Positions 9,497-19,087 of a stretch of DNA of 64,000 bases are shown here, in pieces. The stretch comes from WTFY01 sp011523795. GTDB lineage: Bacteria; Pseudomonadota; Gammaproteobacteria; UBA4575. A program made the position numbers and the translations under genes. Location: NCBI GenBank assembly GCA_965207475.1, contig OZ242278.1, positions 2,046,001 through 2,110,000 on the forward strand, given 5' to 3'. Within the stretch, counting starts at the first letter, position 1; the number at the start of each line of letters is the position of its first letter. The notes under the pieces are model-generated. The model saw nothing but the letters and a program-made list of their open reading frames with translations. It was not told the origin of the DNA and did no database searches.

Positions 9497-9853
9497 ATGC
9501 TCGAAAACTATCTCCCTGTACTCATCTTTATTGCACTGGCTGCGATCATGGGGCTGGTGCCCACGGCCATGGGTCTCGTGCTGGGGCCACGTTCCAAGGG
9601 CGAAGCCAAGGATTCTCCCTATGAATGCGGATTCGAGGCGTTCGAGGATGCCAGGATGCAGTTTGACGTGCGGTACTACCTGGTGGCGATCCTGTTCATC
9701 ATTTTTGACCTGGAGATCGCCTTTCTGTTTCCCTGGGCCGTAGCGATTCGCGAGGTCGGAATGGTGGGCTTCCTTGCCATGGCGGTATTCCTGGTGATCC
9801 TTACGGTAGGCTTCGTATACGAGTGGAAAAAGGGTGCCCTGGACTGGGATTGA
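9497..9853 (+). CDS. nuoA: NADH-quinone oxidoreductase subunit A
   Basis: 118 residues, the normal length. Membrane subunit of complex I (ND3 homologue) with three transmembrane helices (about 5-27, 62-84, 88-110). The conserved loop after helix 1 carries SPYECGFEAFEDAR, with the Cys known to sit near the quinone site, and the helix FIIFDLEIAFLFPW has the usual acidic residues. It is the first gene of a complete nuoA-N operon and is followed by nuoB after a 65-base gap. The ribosome site is weak. Confidence 0.98.
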   Translation: MLENYLPVLIFIALAAIMGLVPTAMGLVLGPRSKGEAKDSPYECGFEAFEDARMQFDVRYYLVAILFIIFDLEIAFLFPWAVAIREVGMVGFLAMAVFLVILTVGFVYEWKKGALDWD

Positions 9854-9918
9854 GGTGCAGGGATGAAGGTGGGGTGCACCCGGAAGGTTTTCGGGGTTGA
9901 GTTGGAGAAGGTAGAGAT

Positions 9919-10395
9919 ATGGGTATAGAAGGGCGTCTCCAGCAGGGTTTTGTCACGACCCGGCTGGACGAGCTTATCAACTGGGCGAGAACCGGCTCCC
10001 TGTGGCCGGTAACCTTCGGGCTCGCCTGCTGTGCCGTGGAGATGATGCATGCGGGGGCTTCACGCTATGACCTCGACCGCTTCGGTGTCATGTTCCGGCC
10101 CAGTCCGAGGCAATCGGATGTCATGATCGTGGCCGGTACCCTTGTGAACAAGATGGCTCCTGCACTGCGCAAGGTGTATGACCAGATGGCCGAACCGAAA
10201 TGGGTAATTTCCATGGGCTCGTGCGCCAATGGCGGAGGGTATTACCACTATTCTTATTCGGTCGTCAGAGGCTGTGACCGTATCGTTCCGGTGGATGTCT
10301 ATGTCCCCGGCTGCCCGCCCACCGCAGAGGCCTTGCTCTACGGCATCCTTCAGTTGCAGAGCAAGATCAAGCGGACCAGCACGATTGCCCGGTAG
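9919..10395 (+). CDS. nuoB: NADH-quinone oxidoreductase subunit B
   Basis: 158 residues. This hydrophilic subunit holds the terminal cluster N2, which passes electrons to quinone. The adjacent Cys pair is visible in FGLACCAVEMMHAGASRYD, with the third and fourth ligands in MGSCANGG and VYVPGCPPTAEAL. The segment SGGMFNNYA-like loop of longer homologues is replaced here by NGGGYYHYSYSV, which is normal for the family. The ORF ends with a short basic tail. GGTAGAG precedes the ATG. Confidence 0.98.
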   Translation: MGIEGRLQQGFVTTRLDELINWARTGSLWPVTFGLACCAVEMMHAGASRYDLDRFGVMFRPSPRQSDVMIVAGTLVNKMAPALRKVYDQMAEPKWVISMGSCANGGGYYHYSYSVVRGCDRIVPVDVYVPGCPPTAEALLYGILQLQSKIKRTSTIAR

Positions 10396-10406
10396 GCCCA
10401 GTAACC

Positions 10407-11126
10407 ATGCAGGACCGAATCCGTCAACTCGGCTCTGAACTGCAGCGCGCTTTCGCTTCGAAGCTGCAGGCCCTGGATATCGACCGCAATGAAATCACGC
10501 TGACCGTGGGCGCACCGAAGCTTATCGAAGTCATGCGCCAGCTGCATGACCCGTCGGAATTCGGATTCGAACAGCTCGTGGACTTGTCCGGGGTCGATTT
10601 CCTGGAGTTCGGGCAGGGGGAATGGGATACGCACACGGCGACCTCCTCGGGATTCAGCCGTGGCGCGCAAAAAGCTTCTTTCGGGCGGTTTACATTTGAT
10701 GACGCGCATCCGGATAGGCACCTTGACAGACCCAGGTTCGCGGTGATCTACCACCTGCTTTCCGTATCCCGGAACCTGAGGCTGCGGATCAGAACATTCT
10801 GCGAGGACGATGACCGGCCCATGCTGCCCTCGGTATGCGGGATCTGGTCATCGGCCGACTGGTATGAGCGAGAGGCCTTCGACCTGTACGGCATCCTCTT
10901 TGAGGGCCATCCCGACCTGCGACGGATACTGACCGACTATGGCTTCACCGGGCATCCGTTTCGCAAGGATTTCCCCCTGGTGGGTCATGTGGAGGTTCGC
11001 TATGACCCGGAGCAGAAGCGTGTCATATACCAGCCCGTCTCCATTGAGCCGCGCATCAATGTGCCCAAGGTGATCCGCGACGACTACCGGTTCGATGCGG
11101 ATGATCGCGAGGAAAGCGATGCCTGA
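10407..11126 (+). CDS. nuoC: NADH-quinone oxidoreductase subunit C
   Basis: 239 residues, a stand-alone subunit not fused to NuoD as it is in Escherichia coli. The 30-kDa subunit core is evident: SADWYEREAFDLYGILFEGH and LRRILTDYGFTGHPFRKDFP are its signature segments near residues 150-195. It binds NuoB and NuoD in the peripheral arm. An insert of about 20 residues around 72-95 (GEWDTHTATSSGF) makes it somewhat longer than minimal homologues. The gene starts 11 bases after nuoB and overlaps nuoD by 8 bases, which suggests coupled translation. Confidence 0.97.
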   Translation: MQDRIRQLGSELQRAFASKLQALDIDRNEITLTVGAPKLIEVMRQLHDPSEFGFEQLVDLSGVDFLEFGQGEWDTHTATSSGFSRGAQKASFGRFTFDDAHPDRHLDRPRFAVIYHLLSVSRNLRLRIRTFCEDDDRPMLPSVCGIWSSADWYEREAFDLYGILFEGHPDLRRILTDYGFTGHPFRKDFPLVGHVEVRYDPEQKRVIYQPVSIEPRINVPKVIRDDYRFDADDREESDA

Positions 11127-12372
11127 GCTGCACCACTACACCATGAACTTCGGGCCGCAGCATCCTGCAGCGCATGGTGTGTTGAGACTGGTGCTGGAGA
11201 TGGAAGGCGAGGTGGTTCGGCATGCCGACCCGCATATAGGGCTGCTGCACCGGGCCACGGAAAAACTTGCAGAGAGCAAGCCCTATAACCACAGTATCGG
11301 CTACATGGACCGGCTCGACTATGTGTCCATGATGTGCAATGAACACGCCTACATACTGGCGATCGAAAAGCTCGCGGGGATTCAGGTGCCTGAACGGGCA
11401 CAATACATCCGCGTCATGTTCGATGAGATCACAAGGATCCTCAATCACCTGCTGTGGCTGGGTGCGCACGCGCTGGATATCGGCGCGATGACGGTATTCC
11501 TGTATGCCTTTCGCGAACGCGAAGACCTCATGGACTGCTACGAGGCGGTATCCGGTACACGCATGCATGCCACTTACTACCGGCCAGGCGGTGTGCACCG
11601 CGACCTGCCGGATGAAATGCCGCAGTACGCCGAGTCGAGGTGGCACGAGAGGCAGCAGGTGGAAAGGCTGAACCGTGCGCGTTCCGGCTCGCTGCTGGAT
11701 TTTATCGAAGACTTCACGCAGCGGTTTCCATCCTGCGTGGACGAGTACGAAACGCTGCTCACCGAGAACAGAATCTGGAAGCAGCGCACTGTGGACATCG
11801 GTGTAGTCAGCCCGGAGCGCGCGCTTCAGCTTGGTTTTACGGGTCCGATGTTGCGCGGATCGGGTGTCGAGTGGGACCTGCGCCGCAAGCAACCCTACGA
11901 AGTGTACGAGAAGCTGGATTTCAGGATCCCGGTAGGGGTAAACGGGGATTGTTACGATCGCTACCTGGTGCGCATCGAGGAAATGCGCCAGTCCAATGTC
12001 ATTGTCCGGCAGTGCGTGGACTGGCTTCGTTCCCACCCCGGCCCGGTGATGACGGACGAGCACAAGATTGCGCCGCCCGAGCGGGAGAAAATGAAAATGG
12101 GAATGGAGGAGTTGATTCACCATTTCAAGTTGTTCACGGAAGGCTATTGCCTGCCACAGGGCGAGGTCTATTGCGCGATCGAGCACCCGAAGGGTGAGTT
12201 CGGCATCTACCTGGTGTCAGATGGCGCCAACAAGCCGTATCGCCTGAAGATCCGTGCTCCCGGATTTGCACATCTGGCCGCGCTCGACGAGATGTCGAGG
12301 GGGCACATGCTGGCGGATGTCGTGGCGATTATCGGCACCCAGGATATAGTCTTTGGAGAGGTTGACCGGTGA
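11119..12372 (+). CDS. nuoD: NADH-quinone oxidoreductase subunit D
   Basis: 417 residues from ATG 11119, the usual length and with the usual first residues MPELHHYTMNFGPQHPAAHG. GAGGAAA lies 6 bases upstream, so the longer frame from 11095 is not used. NuoD is the 49-kDa subunit, related to NiFe-hydrogenase large subunits without the metal ligands, and forms the quinone pocket with NuoB. The His in GPQHPAAHG and the C-terminal DIVFGEVDR end are conserved. It overlaps nuoC by 8 bases and nuoE by GTGA. Confidence 0.98.
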   Translation: MPELHHYTMNFGPQHPAAHGVLRLVLEMEGEVVRHADPHIGLLHRATEKLAESKPYNHSIGYMDRLDYVSMMCNEHAYILAIEKLAGIQVPERAQYIRVMFDEITRILNHLLWLGAHALDIGAMTVFLYAFREREDLMDCYEAVSGTRMHATYYRPGGVHRDLPDEMPQYAESRWHERQQVERLNRARSGSLLDFIEDFTQRFPSCVDEYETLLTENRIWKQRTVDIGVVSPERALQLGFTGPMLRGSGVEWDLRRKQPYEVYEKLDFRIPVGVNGDCYDRYLVRIEEMRQSNVIVRQCVDWLRSHPGPVMTDEHKIAPPEREKMKMGMEELIHHFKLFTEGYCLPQGEVYCAIEHPKGEFGIYLVSDGANKPYRLKIRAPGFAHLAALDEMSRGHMLADVVAIIGTQDIVFGEVDR

Positions 12373-12866
12373 CTGAACCCGAATTGGAAAATCTCCTGTC
12401 CGAATACGTGCGCGGGGAAATCGAGGCCTGGATGGCGCGCTACCCGGTGGACCGGAAGCAGTCTGCCGTGCTGGGCGCCCTGCGTGCGCTTCAGCATGAG
12501 GATGGGCACCTGGAGGTGGAGAAGATGAACGCGGTGGCCGGGTACCTGGAAATGCCTGCCATTGCCGTCTATGAAGTCGCCTCCTTCTATTCCATGTTCG
12601 AACTCGAGCCGGTGGGAAAGCACACCCTCTCAGTCTGTACCAACCTGTCCTGCATGCTGTGCGGTGCGGACGAGATTGTCGAGCACCTCAGGAGCCGGCT
12701 GGGTATCGGACCCGGAGAGAGCACGCCTGACGGGAAGTTTTACCTGAAAAACGAGGAGGAATGCCTGGCCGCATGCTGCGTTGCACCGGTGATGCAGGTC
12801 GATCATGTGTACCAGGAGAACCTGACGGTCGAGAAAGTTGACAGGATACTGGAAGAACTGGACTGA
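12369..12866 (+). CDS. nuoE: NADH-quinone oxidoreductase subunit E
   Basis: 165 residues from GTG 12369, which overlaps the nuoD stop (GTGA). The 24-kDa subunit carries cluster N1a in a thioredoxin-like domain: ligands are in SVCTNLSCMLCG (residues about 88-99) and in EECLAACCVAP (about 135-145). The N-terminal helical part KQSAVLGALRALQHEDGHL is typical. The subunit docks on NuoF in the NADH-oxidising module. Confidence 0.97.
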   Translation: MTEPELENLLSEYVRGEIEAWMARYPVDRKQSAVLGALRALQHEDGHLEVEKMNAVAGYLEMPAIAVYEVASFYSMFELEPVGKHTLSVCTNLSCMLCGADEIVEHLRSRLGIGPGESTPDGKFYLKNEEECLAACCVAPVMQVDHVYQENLTVEKVDRILEELD

Positions 12867-12870
12867 AACG

Positions 12871-14172
12871 ATGTTACTCAACGGCGTGTGTTTCGAGACC
12901 CTGAAATTTGACCAGCCCTGGACGCTGGAAAATTATCTCGGTATTGGTGGGTATTCCGCTTGGGAGAAAATCCTGCAGCAGAACATTCCGCCTGCCGACA
13001 TCGTGGAGCAGGTCAAGGCTTCCGGCCTGAGAGGGCGGGGCGGCGCAGGATTTCCCACGGGCCTGAAATGGAGTTTCATGCCCCGGGACCCGGGTGTGCA
13101 GAGCTATATCGTATGCAATTCGGACGAATCCGAGCCGGGTACCTGCAAGGATCGCGACATCCTGAGGTACAACCCGCATGCGGTCATCGAAGGCATGGCG
13201 ATCGCAGCCTATGCCATGGGCGCCTCCGTTGGATACAACTACGTGCGCGGCGAGTTTTTGGATGAGCCGTACACGCGGTTCACGGACGCTCTGAACGAGG
13301 CCTATTCGGCAGGGTATCTGGGTGACCACGTTCTGGGTTCTGAATTTACCTTCTACCTGTATGACACACTGGGTGCAGGCGCCTATATCTGCGGCGAGGA
13401 GACCGCGCTGCTCGAGTCGCTGGAAGGCAAGAAAGGGCTGCCCAGGTTCAAGCCGCCTTTCCCGGCCAGCAAGGGCCTGTACGGCAAGCCCACCACGATC
13501 AACAACACGGAGACTTTCGCATCGGTACCCAACATCATTCGAAACGGTGCCGAGTGGTTCAATTCTTTGGGTGTGGAGAAGAGCGGGGGAACCAAGTGCT
13601 TCTCGGTTTCCGGACATGTGAACAGGCCTGGAAATTTCGAAATCCCGCTCGGCACGCCATTTTCGCAACTGCTCGAACTGGCTGGAGGGATGCGCGACGG
13701 ACATTCACTCAAGGCGGTGATTCCCGGAGGTTCATCCGTGCCGGTTGTGCCGGGTGAAGTCATGCTGGAAACGAACATGGATTATGAATCGATTGCCCGT
13801 GCAGGCTCCCTGCTGGGGTCGGGGGCGGTCGTGGTCATGGATGAGACTACCGACATGGTCAGGGTTTTGCAGCGCATCTCGCGATTTTACTTTGCCGAAT
13901 CCTGCGGACAGTGTACGCCCTGCAGGGAAGGCACCGGCTGGCTGTACCGGATGATCAGCCGCATCATTGAAGGCCAGGGCAGGCTCGAAGACATGGACAA
14001 GCTGGATGATGTGGCGCACAAGATCGAGGGCAGGACCATCTGCGCGCTGGGCGATGCGGCCGCCATGCCGGTTCGCAGCTTCATCCGCCATTACCGTGCC
14101 GAATTCGAACACTACATCGAGCATGGGTGCAGCATGCTGGACGCCTCACCCTCCAGTGAGAAGGCAGCCTGA
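12871..14172 (+). CDS. nuoF: NADH-quinone oxidoreductase subunit F (NADH-binding)
   Basis: 433 residues from ATG 12871, four bases after the nuoE stop; the frame is open further upstream but inside nuoE. NuoF binds NADH, FMN and cluster N3. The NADH loop is GLRGRGGAGFPTGLKW, the FMN region includes YICGEETALLESLEGK, and the 4Fe-4S ligands are in ESCGQCTPCREGTGW plus Cys in GRTICALGDAAAMP. This is the entry point for electrons into the complex. Confidence 0.98.
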   Translation: MLLNGVCFETLKFDQPWTLENYLGIGGYSAWEKILQQNIPPADIVEQVKASGLRGRGGAGFPTGLKWSFMPRDPGVQSYIVCNSDESEPGTCKDRDILRYNPHAVIEGMAIAAYAMGASVGYNYVRGEFLDEPYTRFTDALNEAYSAGYLGDHVLGSEFTFYLYDTLGAGAYICGEETALLESLEGKKGLPRFKPPFPASKGLYGKPTTINNTETFASVPNIIRNGAEWFNSLGVEKSGGTKCFSVSGHVNRPGNFEIPLGTPFSQLLELAGGMRDGHSLKAVIPGGSSVPVVPGEVMLETNMDYESIARAGSLLGSGAVVVMDETTDMVRVLQRISRFYFAESCGQCTPCREGTGWLYRMISRIIEGQGRLEDMDKLDDVAHKIEGRTICALGDAAAMPVRSFIRHYRAEFEHYIEHGCSMLDASPSSEKAA

Positions 14173-14175
14173 AAC

Positions 14176-16575
14176 ATGGGTCGTGAGCAGATAGCCGAAG
14201 AACTGGTTCCGCTGTTTATTGATGATCGCGAGGTGCATGCCTGTAGGGGGGCCATGCTGATCGAGGTGGCGGACCAGCATGGTATCCGCATTCCGCGATT
14301 CTGCTACCACAAAAAGCTCTCGGTTGCCGCCAACTGCCGCATGTGCATGGTGGAAGTCGAAAAGGCACCCAAGGCGTTGCCTGCCTGCGCGACACCCGTG
14401 ACCGAAGGGATGAAGGTATACACCCGCTCCCCGGTGGCCCTGGATGCCCAGAAAAGCACCATGGAGTTCTTGCTGATCAACCACCCGCTGGATTGCCCCG
14501 TGTGCGACCAGGGGGGAGAGTGTGAATTGCAGGATACCGCTATGGGATTCGGCCAGGGGATTTCGCGTTACACGGAAAGGAAACGCGTGGTCGCGGACAA
14601 GGACCTGGGTCCACTGGTGTCCACGGACATGACGCGCTGCATTCACTGCACGCGCTGTGTGCGGTTTGGCAGCGAGATCGCCGGCATCCAGGAACTGGGA
14701 GCCACCGGGCGGGGCGAGTTCATGGAAATAGGCACGTTCATCGAACGCTCGCTCAGTTCCGAGCTGTCCGGGAATGTCATTGATGTCTGTCCAGTGGGAG
14801 CCCTGAACGCCAAGCCGTCGCGCATGCAAGCCCGCTCATGGGAGATGCTGCAGTTTCCGGTCATTGCCCCGCATGACGCGGTCGGTTCCAACATTTACCT
14901 GCACCTGCTCCGAGGACAGGTGATGCGTGTGGTCCCGCGTGAGAATGATGCCGTGAACGAGACCTGGATTTCTGACCGAGACCGGTTCAGTTACGAGGGA
15001 CTGCATGCCCAGGACCGGGTACTGCAGCCCCTGGTGCGGGGTGACAAGGGATGGCAGGAAAGCGACTGGATGGGCAGCCTGCAACTCGTGGCACGGCAAA
15101 TCAGGCATTGCCCGCCGGACCAGGCCGGTGTGCTGGCCGCACCGCATTCCACCCTGGAAGAGCTGTACCTGCTCCAGAAGCTGTTCCGAAGCATCGGGGT
15201 TCACAATATCGATCATCGTGTACGCCAGACGGATTTTGCAGACCAGGAGGGCATGCCCCTGTTTCCGTACTTGGGGCAGTCCCTGGAATCCATCGAACAC
15301 AATGATGCGGTTTTCTTGGTCGGCAGCGACATCCGGTTCGAACAACCCATGGTTGCGCACAGGATGCGCAAGGCTGCCGCCCGGGGCGGCCAGGTCGTAT
15401 CCCTCAATCCCCGGGAATTCGATTTCCATTTTGCCTCGCAGCATACCTGGGGCCTGGCCCCCCAGTACTGGCCGTATGCCTTGGCGGAGATTGCAAAATG
15501 CATGGGTGGTGAAAACGAATCGGGCGGACTTATGCCTGCCCTGAACCGGTTGGTTGCCAAGGTGTCTGTTTCCGCGTATGCGCAGCACATTGCAGACCTG
15601 CTGCAAAATGCCGAACGTGCAGGTATTTTCATGGGCGCCATGGCGGATGCCCATCCGCAGGCCTCGGCCCTGCGCGCCCTGACTCATTTTATTGCAGGCC
15701 AGGCCGATGCAGGTTTCGGGATGCTTCCCCAGGCCGGAAATTCTGCCGGGGCCTGGTTGAGCGGTGTACTCCCGCATCGCTTGCCGGCAGGCGTGCCTGC
15801 TACGCAGCCGGGCCTGGATGTGGCAGAAATGCTGGCCCATCCCATGAAACTCTTCGTGCTGTTCAACCTGGAACCCGAGTTTGACTTTGCCAGTGCACCG
15901 GCTGCCCTGCAGGCCATGCGTGATGCCGAGTTCGTGGTGGTGTTTTCTCCCTATGTTACCGAGGAGATGAAGGGTTACGCGGACGTAGTCCTTCCGCTCG
16001 CGACTTTTGCGGAAACCGAGGGGACGTACGTAAATGCCGAAGGACGGTGGCAGACCGTCGGACGCGCTGTACCGGCACCCGGGCAGGCCCGCCCGGCCTG
16101 GCGCGTACTGCGGGTGCTGGCTGACTGCCTAAACCTGCAGGGCATGGCTTACCGGTCAGTCCAGCAGGTTCTCGAAGAAATCAGGTTACAGGTTTCACAG
16201 CGGGCCAAGCCCCAGGACAGCCGGTATGTCCCGGGAACTGTCAGCGAGCCGGATACCCTACAAGGCGTGTACCGCGTGTCCGGCATACCGGCCTATGCCA
16301 CGGACCATGTCGTACGGCGTGCGGATTCCCTGCAAAATACCCCGCTTGCCCCCCCGCCGCATGTTGCAATGTGCGAACAGCAGGCAAGCGAGTTCGGTGT
16401 ACTCGGCCATCAGAAGGTGCGGGTCGTGCAGGAAGACCAGGAGACCGAGCTCGACCTGCATCTCGATCCGGGGGTCCCCATGCATTGCGTGTGGGTACAA
16501 AAAAGTGCGCGGCATGTGGATGAGCTGGGCTGCGACGTGGCACAGGTAGACGTGCGAAGGTGTGTCCATGACTGA
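14176..16575 (+). CDS. nuoG: NADH-quinone oxidoreductase subunit G
   Basis: 799 residues, close to the usual proteobacterial length. Three N-terminal cluster sites are complete: 2Fe-2S with Cys43, 54, 57 and 71; the His/Cys site with His103, Cys107, 110 and 116; and a 4Fe-4S site with Cys155, 158, 161 and 205. The long C-terminal part is the molybdopterin oxidoreductase-like domain without a metal role in complex I. Start ATG 14176 lies 3 bases after the nuoF stop. The extra cluster N7 motif of some enterobacterial NuoG was not seen. Confidence 0.97.
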   Translation: MGREQIAEELVPLFIDDREVHACRGAMLIEVADQHGIRIPRFCYHKKLSVAANCRMCMVEVEKAPKALPACATPVTEGMKVYTRSPVALDAQKSTMEFLLINHPLDCPVCDQGGECELQDTAMGFGQGISRYTERKRVVADKDLGPLVSTDMTRCIHCTRCVRFGSEIAGIQELGATGRGEFMEIGTFIERSLSSELSGNVIDVCPVGALNAKPSRMQARSWEMLQFPVIAPHDAVGSNIYLHLLRGQVMRVVPRENDAVNETWISDRDRFSYEGLHAQDRVLQPLVRGDKGWQESDWMGSLQLVARQIRHCPPDQAGVLAAPHSTLEELYLLQKLFRSIGVHNIDHRVRQTDFADQEGMPLFPYLGQSLESIEHNDAVFLVGSDIRFEQPMVAHRMRKAAARGGQVVSLNPREFDFHFASQHTWGLAPQYWPYALAEIAKCMGGENESGGLMPALNRLVAKVSVSAYAQHIADLLQNAERAGIFMGAMADAHPQASALRALTHFIAGQADAGFGMLPQAGNSAGAWLSGVLPHRLPAGVPATQPGLDVAEMLAHPMKLFVLFNLEPEFDFASAPAALQAMRDAEFVVVFSPYVTEEMKGYADVVLPLATFAETEGTYVNAEGRWQTVGRAVPAPGQARPAWRVLRVLADCLNLQGMAYRSVQQVLEEIRLQVSQRAKPQDSRYVPGTVSEPDTLQGVYRVSGIPAYATDHVVRRADSLQNTPLAPPPHVAMCEQQASEFGVLGHQKVRVVQEDQETELDLHLDPGVPMHCVWVQKSARHVDELGCDVAQVDVRRCVHD

Positions 16576-17632
16576 ATGGTGGATTGAATTGACCTCTCCC
16601 GTTCCCCACGTGTTGCTCGTTTCCGCTTACATGCTCGTGTTCATGCTGGTGCTCATCGGCTGCGTGGCCTATGTCACATTTGCGGAGCGCAAGGTGCTTG
16701 GATTCATGCAGGTGCGTGTCGGACCAAACCGGGTGGGCCCGAGAGGCCTGGGCCAACCAATCGCCGATGCCTTCAAGCTGATGTTCAAGGAGATGATCCT
16801 GCCCCGTGATGCAGATCGTTTCCTGTTCCGGGTTGCGCCCCTGCTGTCCATGACGCCTGCGCTTGCCGCCTGGGCGGTCATTCCGTTCTCGGAAAACCTG
16901 AGGTTTGCCGACATCAATGCAGGCCTGCTGTATATACTGGCCATGACCTCGCTGGGCGTATATGGCGTAATCATCGCCGGCTGGGCGTCCAACTCCAAGT
17001 ATGCGCTGCTCGGTTCCTTGCGCTCGGCGGCACAGATCGTCGCGTATGAGATCGCGATGGGGTTCGCGCTTGTGGGAGTGCTGATGGCGAGCGGCAGCCT
17101 CAGGCTGGGCGACATTGTCGGCGCACAGCAGGGAAGTGTCCTGAACTGGTACTGGTTGCCGTTATTGCCACTGTTCCTCACGTACCTGATTTCGGGTGTC
17201 GCCGAGACGAACCGGGCCCCGTTTGACGTGGTGGAAGGCGAATCTGAGATCGTTGCTGGCTTTCATGTCGAGTACTCGGGGATGGGTTTTGCCGTATTTT
17301 TTCTCGCCGAGTATGCAAACATCATACTGATTTCGGGCCTCACGGCATTACTGTTTCTTGGAGGCTGGCTCAGCCCCCTGGAAGGAATCGTGCCCGAAAG
17401 CGTCCTGCATGTGCCCTACCTGGGTCCGGTACTGGCTTCCGGCCCCCACTGGTTCGTGGCCAAGACCTGCTTTTTCATCTTTTGCTTCCTGTGGTTTCGC
17501 GCCACGTTCCCGCGGTACCGCTATGACCAGATCATGCGGCTCGGCTGGAAAGTCCTGCTGCCGCTGACACTGGTCTGGATATTTGTTGAAGGCGTGTTGC
17601 TTTACTTTAAGCTTCCGCCCTGGTTTGACTAG
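16568..17632 (+). CDS. nuoH: NADH-quinone oxidoreductase subunit H
   Basis: 354 residues. ATG 16568 is preferred over GTG 16562 because GAAGG lies 7 bases upstream; either way it overlaps the nuoG stop. Membrane subunit (ND1 homologue) with about eight helices, linking the peripheral arm to the proton-pumping arm and shaping the quinone channel. The loop segments ERKVLGFMQVRVGPNRVGP and AETNRAPFDVVEGESEIV are near-invariant in the family. Confidence 0.98.
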   Translation: MTEWWIELTSPVPHVLLVSAYMLVFMLVLIGCVAYVTFAERKVLGFMQVRVGPNRVGPRGLGQPIADAFKLMFKEMILPRDADRFLFRVAPLLSMTPALAAWAVIPFSENLRFADINAGLLYILAMTSLGVYGVIIAGWASNSKYALLGSLRSAAQIVAYEIAMGFALVGVLMASGSLRLGDIVGAQQGSVLNWYWLPLLPLFLTYLISGVAETNRAPFDVVEGESEIVAGFHVEYSGMGFAVFFLAEYANIILISGLTALLFLGGWLSPLEGIVPESVLHVPYLGPVLASGPHWFVAKTCFFIFCFLWFRATFPRYRYDQIMRLGWKVLLPLTLVWIFVEGVLLYFKLPPWFD

Positions 17633-17642
17633 GCAGGTACCG

Positions 17643-18131
17643 ATGAACAGGATCAGGAACCTCATTCGCAGCTTTACCTTGTCGGAACTTCTGAACGGGA
17701 TGCGGCTGACAGGCAGGCGTTTCGCGTCCAGGAAGTTTACTGTGCAGTATCCCGAGGAGAAGACTCCGCAGTCTCCGCGCTTTCGCGGCTTGCATGCGTT
17801 GCGCGAGTATCCCAACGGAGAGGAACGCTGCATAGGCTGCAAGCTTTGCGAGGCGGTCTGTCCTGCCCTTGCCATCACGATCGATACCGAGGAACGCGAA
17901 GATGGGAGCCGCCGCACGACCCGGTATGACATCGACTTGTTCAAGTGCGTGTACTGCGGGTTTTGCGAGGAGGCCTGTCCGGTGGATGCCGTCGTCGAAA
18001 CCAGGATATTCGAGTACGCATTTTTTGAAAGGGGTGAGCAGGTCATGACGAAGGAAATGCTGCTGGAGGTGGGCAGGAAACACGAGGCCCAGATCGCCGA
18101 AGACCGCAAGCCCGGGTCATTGGATCACTAG
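17643..18131 (+). CDS. nuoI: NADH-quinone oxidoreductase subunit I
   Basis: 162 residues from ATG 17643, the standard length; the open frame begins earlier inside nuoH. It carries the two 4Fe-4S clusters N6a and N6b: CIGCKLCEAVCP and CVYCGFCEEACP are plainly visible at about residues 61-72 and 100-111. The N-terminal amphipathic segment anchors it to the membrane domain. AGG precedes the start by a few bases. Confidence 0.98.
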   Translation: MNRIRNLIRSFTLSELLNGMRLTGRRFASRKFTVQYPEEKTPQSPRFRGLHALREYPNGEERCIGCKLCEAVCPALAITIDTEEREDGSRRTTRYDIDLFKCVYCGFCEEACPVDAVVETRIFEYAFFERGEQVMTKEMLLEVGRKHEAQIAEDRKPGSLDH

Positions 18132-18146
18132 ATACAGTAGGAACCC

Positions 18147-18734
18147 ATGCTGGTACAGAGCGCAGTTTTCTATTTTTTTGCAACGGTACTGGTGCTGTCG
18201 GCGCTTGCCATGATCACGGTTCGAAACCCTGTGCATGCGGTCCTGTTCCTGGTGCTTGCATTTTTTACCAGTGCCGCGATCTGGCTGTTGCTCGAAGCGG
18301 AGTTTCTGGGGATCACCCTGGTGCTGGTGTATGTCGGTGCGGTCATGGTGCTGTTCCTGTTTGTGGTCATGATGCTGGACATCAATCTTGCCAGGATGCG
18401 TGCGGGCTTTGCGCGTTACCTGCCGATAGGGCTTCTGGTGGGTGCGGCCATGGCTGCGGAAATGATCGTGATCCTGAACACACCGGCGTTTGACCGGCCG
18501 AGACCTGAACTCAAGGCTCCAGATCACAGCAACACGCAGGAACTGGGGGAACTCCTGTTTACCGAATACGTGTACCCGTTTGAACTGGCAGGGGTCATAT
18601 TGCTGGTGGCCATTGTTGCAGCCATCACGCTGACGCTGCGCCGGCGTGAACATGCCAAGAGCCAGCGTCCTTCAAAGCAGGTCAGAGTGGATAAAAAAGA
18701 CCGGGTACGACTGGTTTCCATGGATTCCGAATAG
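18147..18734 (+). CDS. nuoJ: NADH-quinone oxidoreductase subunit J
   Basis: 195 residues. Membrane subunit (ND6 homologue) with five predicted helices; the central VLVYVGAVMVLFLFVVMML helix contains the conserved pi-bulge region thought to help coupling. The C-terminal 35 residues are charged and rich in Lys and Arg, a common feature in this family. It begins 15 bases after nuoI. Confidence 0.96.
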   Translation: MLVQSAVFYFFATVLVLSALAMITVRNPVHAVLFLVLAFFTSAAIWLLLEAEFLGITLVLVYVGAVMVLFLFVVMMLDINLARMRAGFARYLPIGLLVGAAMAAEMIVILNTPAFDRPRPELKAPDHSNTQELGELLFTEYVYPFELAGVILLVAIVAAITLTLRRREHAKSQRPSKQVRVDKKDRVRLVSMDSE

Positions 18735-18766
18735 GCGGGATTGGCAGCCAAGAAACAAGGATCAAC

Positions 18767-19072
18767 ATGATTACCCTTACACATTTTCTCGCGCTCGGTG
18801 CCATTCTTTTTTCCCTCGGCGTGGCGGGCATCTTCCTGAACAGGAAAAATGTGATTCTCCTGCTGATGGCGATCGAACTGATGCTGCTGGCCGTGAACAT
18901 GAACTTCATCGCTTTTTCACATTACCTGGACGATCTGGCAGGACAGGTGTTCGTTTTCTTCATTCTCACGGTGTCTGCTGCGGAGGCGGCGATCGGGCTT
19001 GCCATACTGGTCGTGCTTTACCGTGTTCGCCAGACCATCAATGTACAGGATCTTGAGAGCCTGAAAGGCTAG
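18767..19072 (+). CDS. nuoK: NADH-quinone oxidoreductase subunit K
   Basis: 101 residues, exactly the usual size. Three-helix membrane subunit (ND4L homologue). The two buried Glu residues needed for proton transfer are visible in LLLMAIELMLLAVN and in SAAEAAIGLAILV. AAGGATCAAC precedes ATG. The gene sits between nuoJ and nuoL in the conserved order. Confidence 0.98.
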   Translation: MITLTHFLALGAILFSLGVAGIFLNRKNVILLLMAIELMLLAVNMNFIAFSHYLDDLAGQVFVFFILTVSAAEAAIGLAILVVLYRVRQTINVQDLESLKG

Positions 19073-19087
19073 CTAGCCGAGAGACCA

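Noticed and set aside
11056..12186. Minus-strand open frame of 376 codons
   Set aside because: Antisense to nuoD, with no ribosome site and no recognised sequence.
14836..15840. Minus-strand open frame of 334 codons
   Set aside because: Antisense to the Fe-S subunit gene nuoG; composition mirrors that gene.
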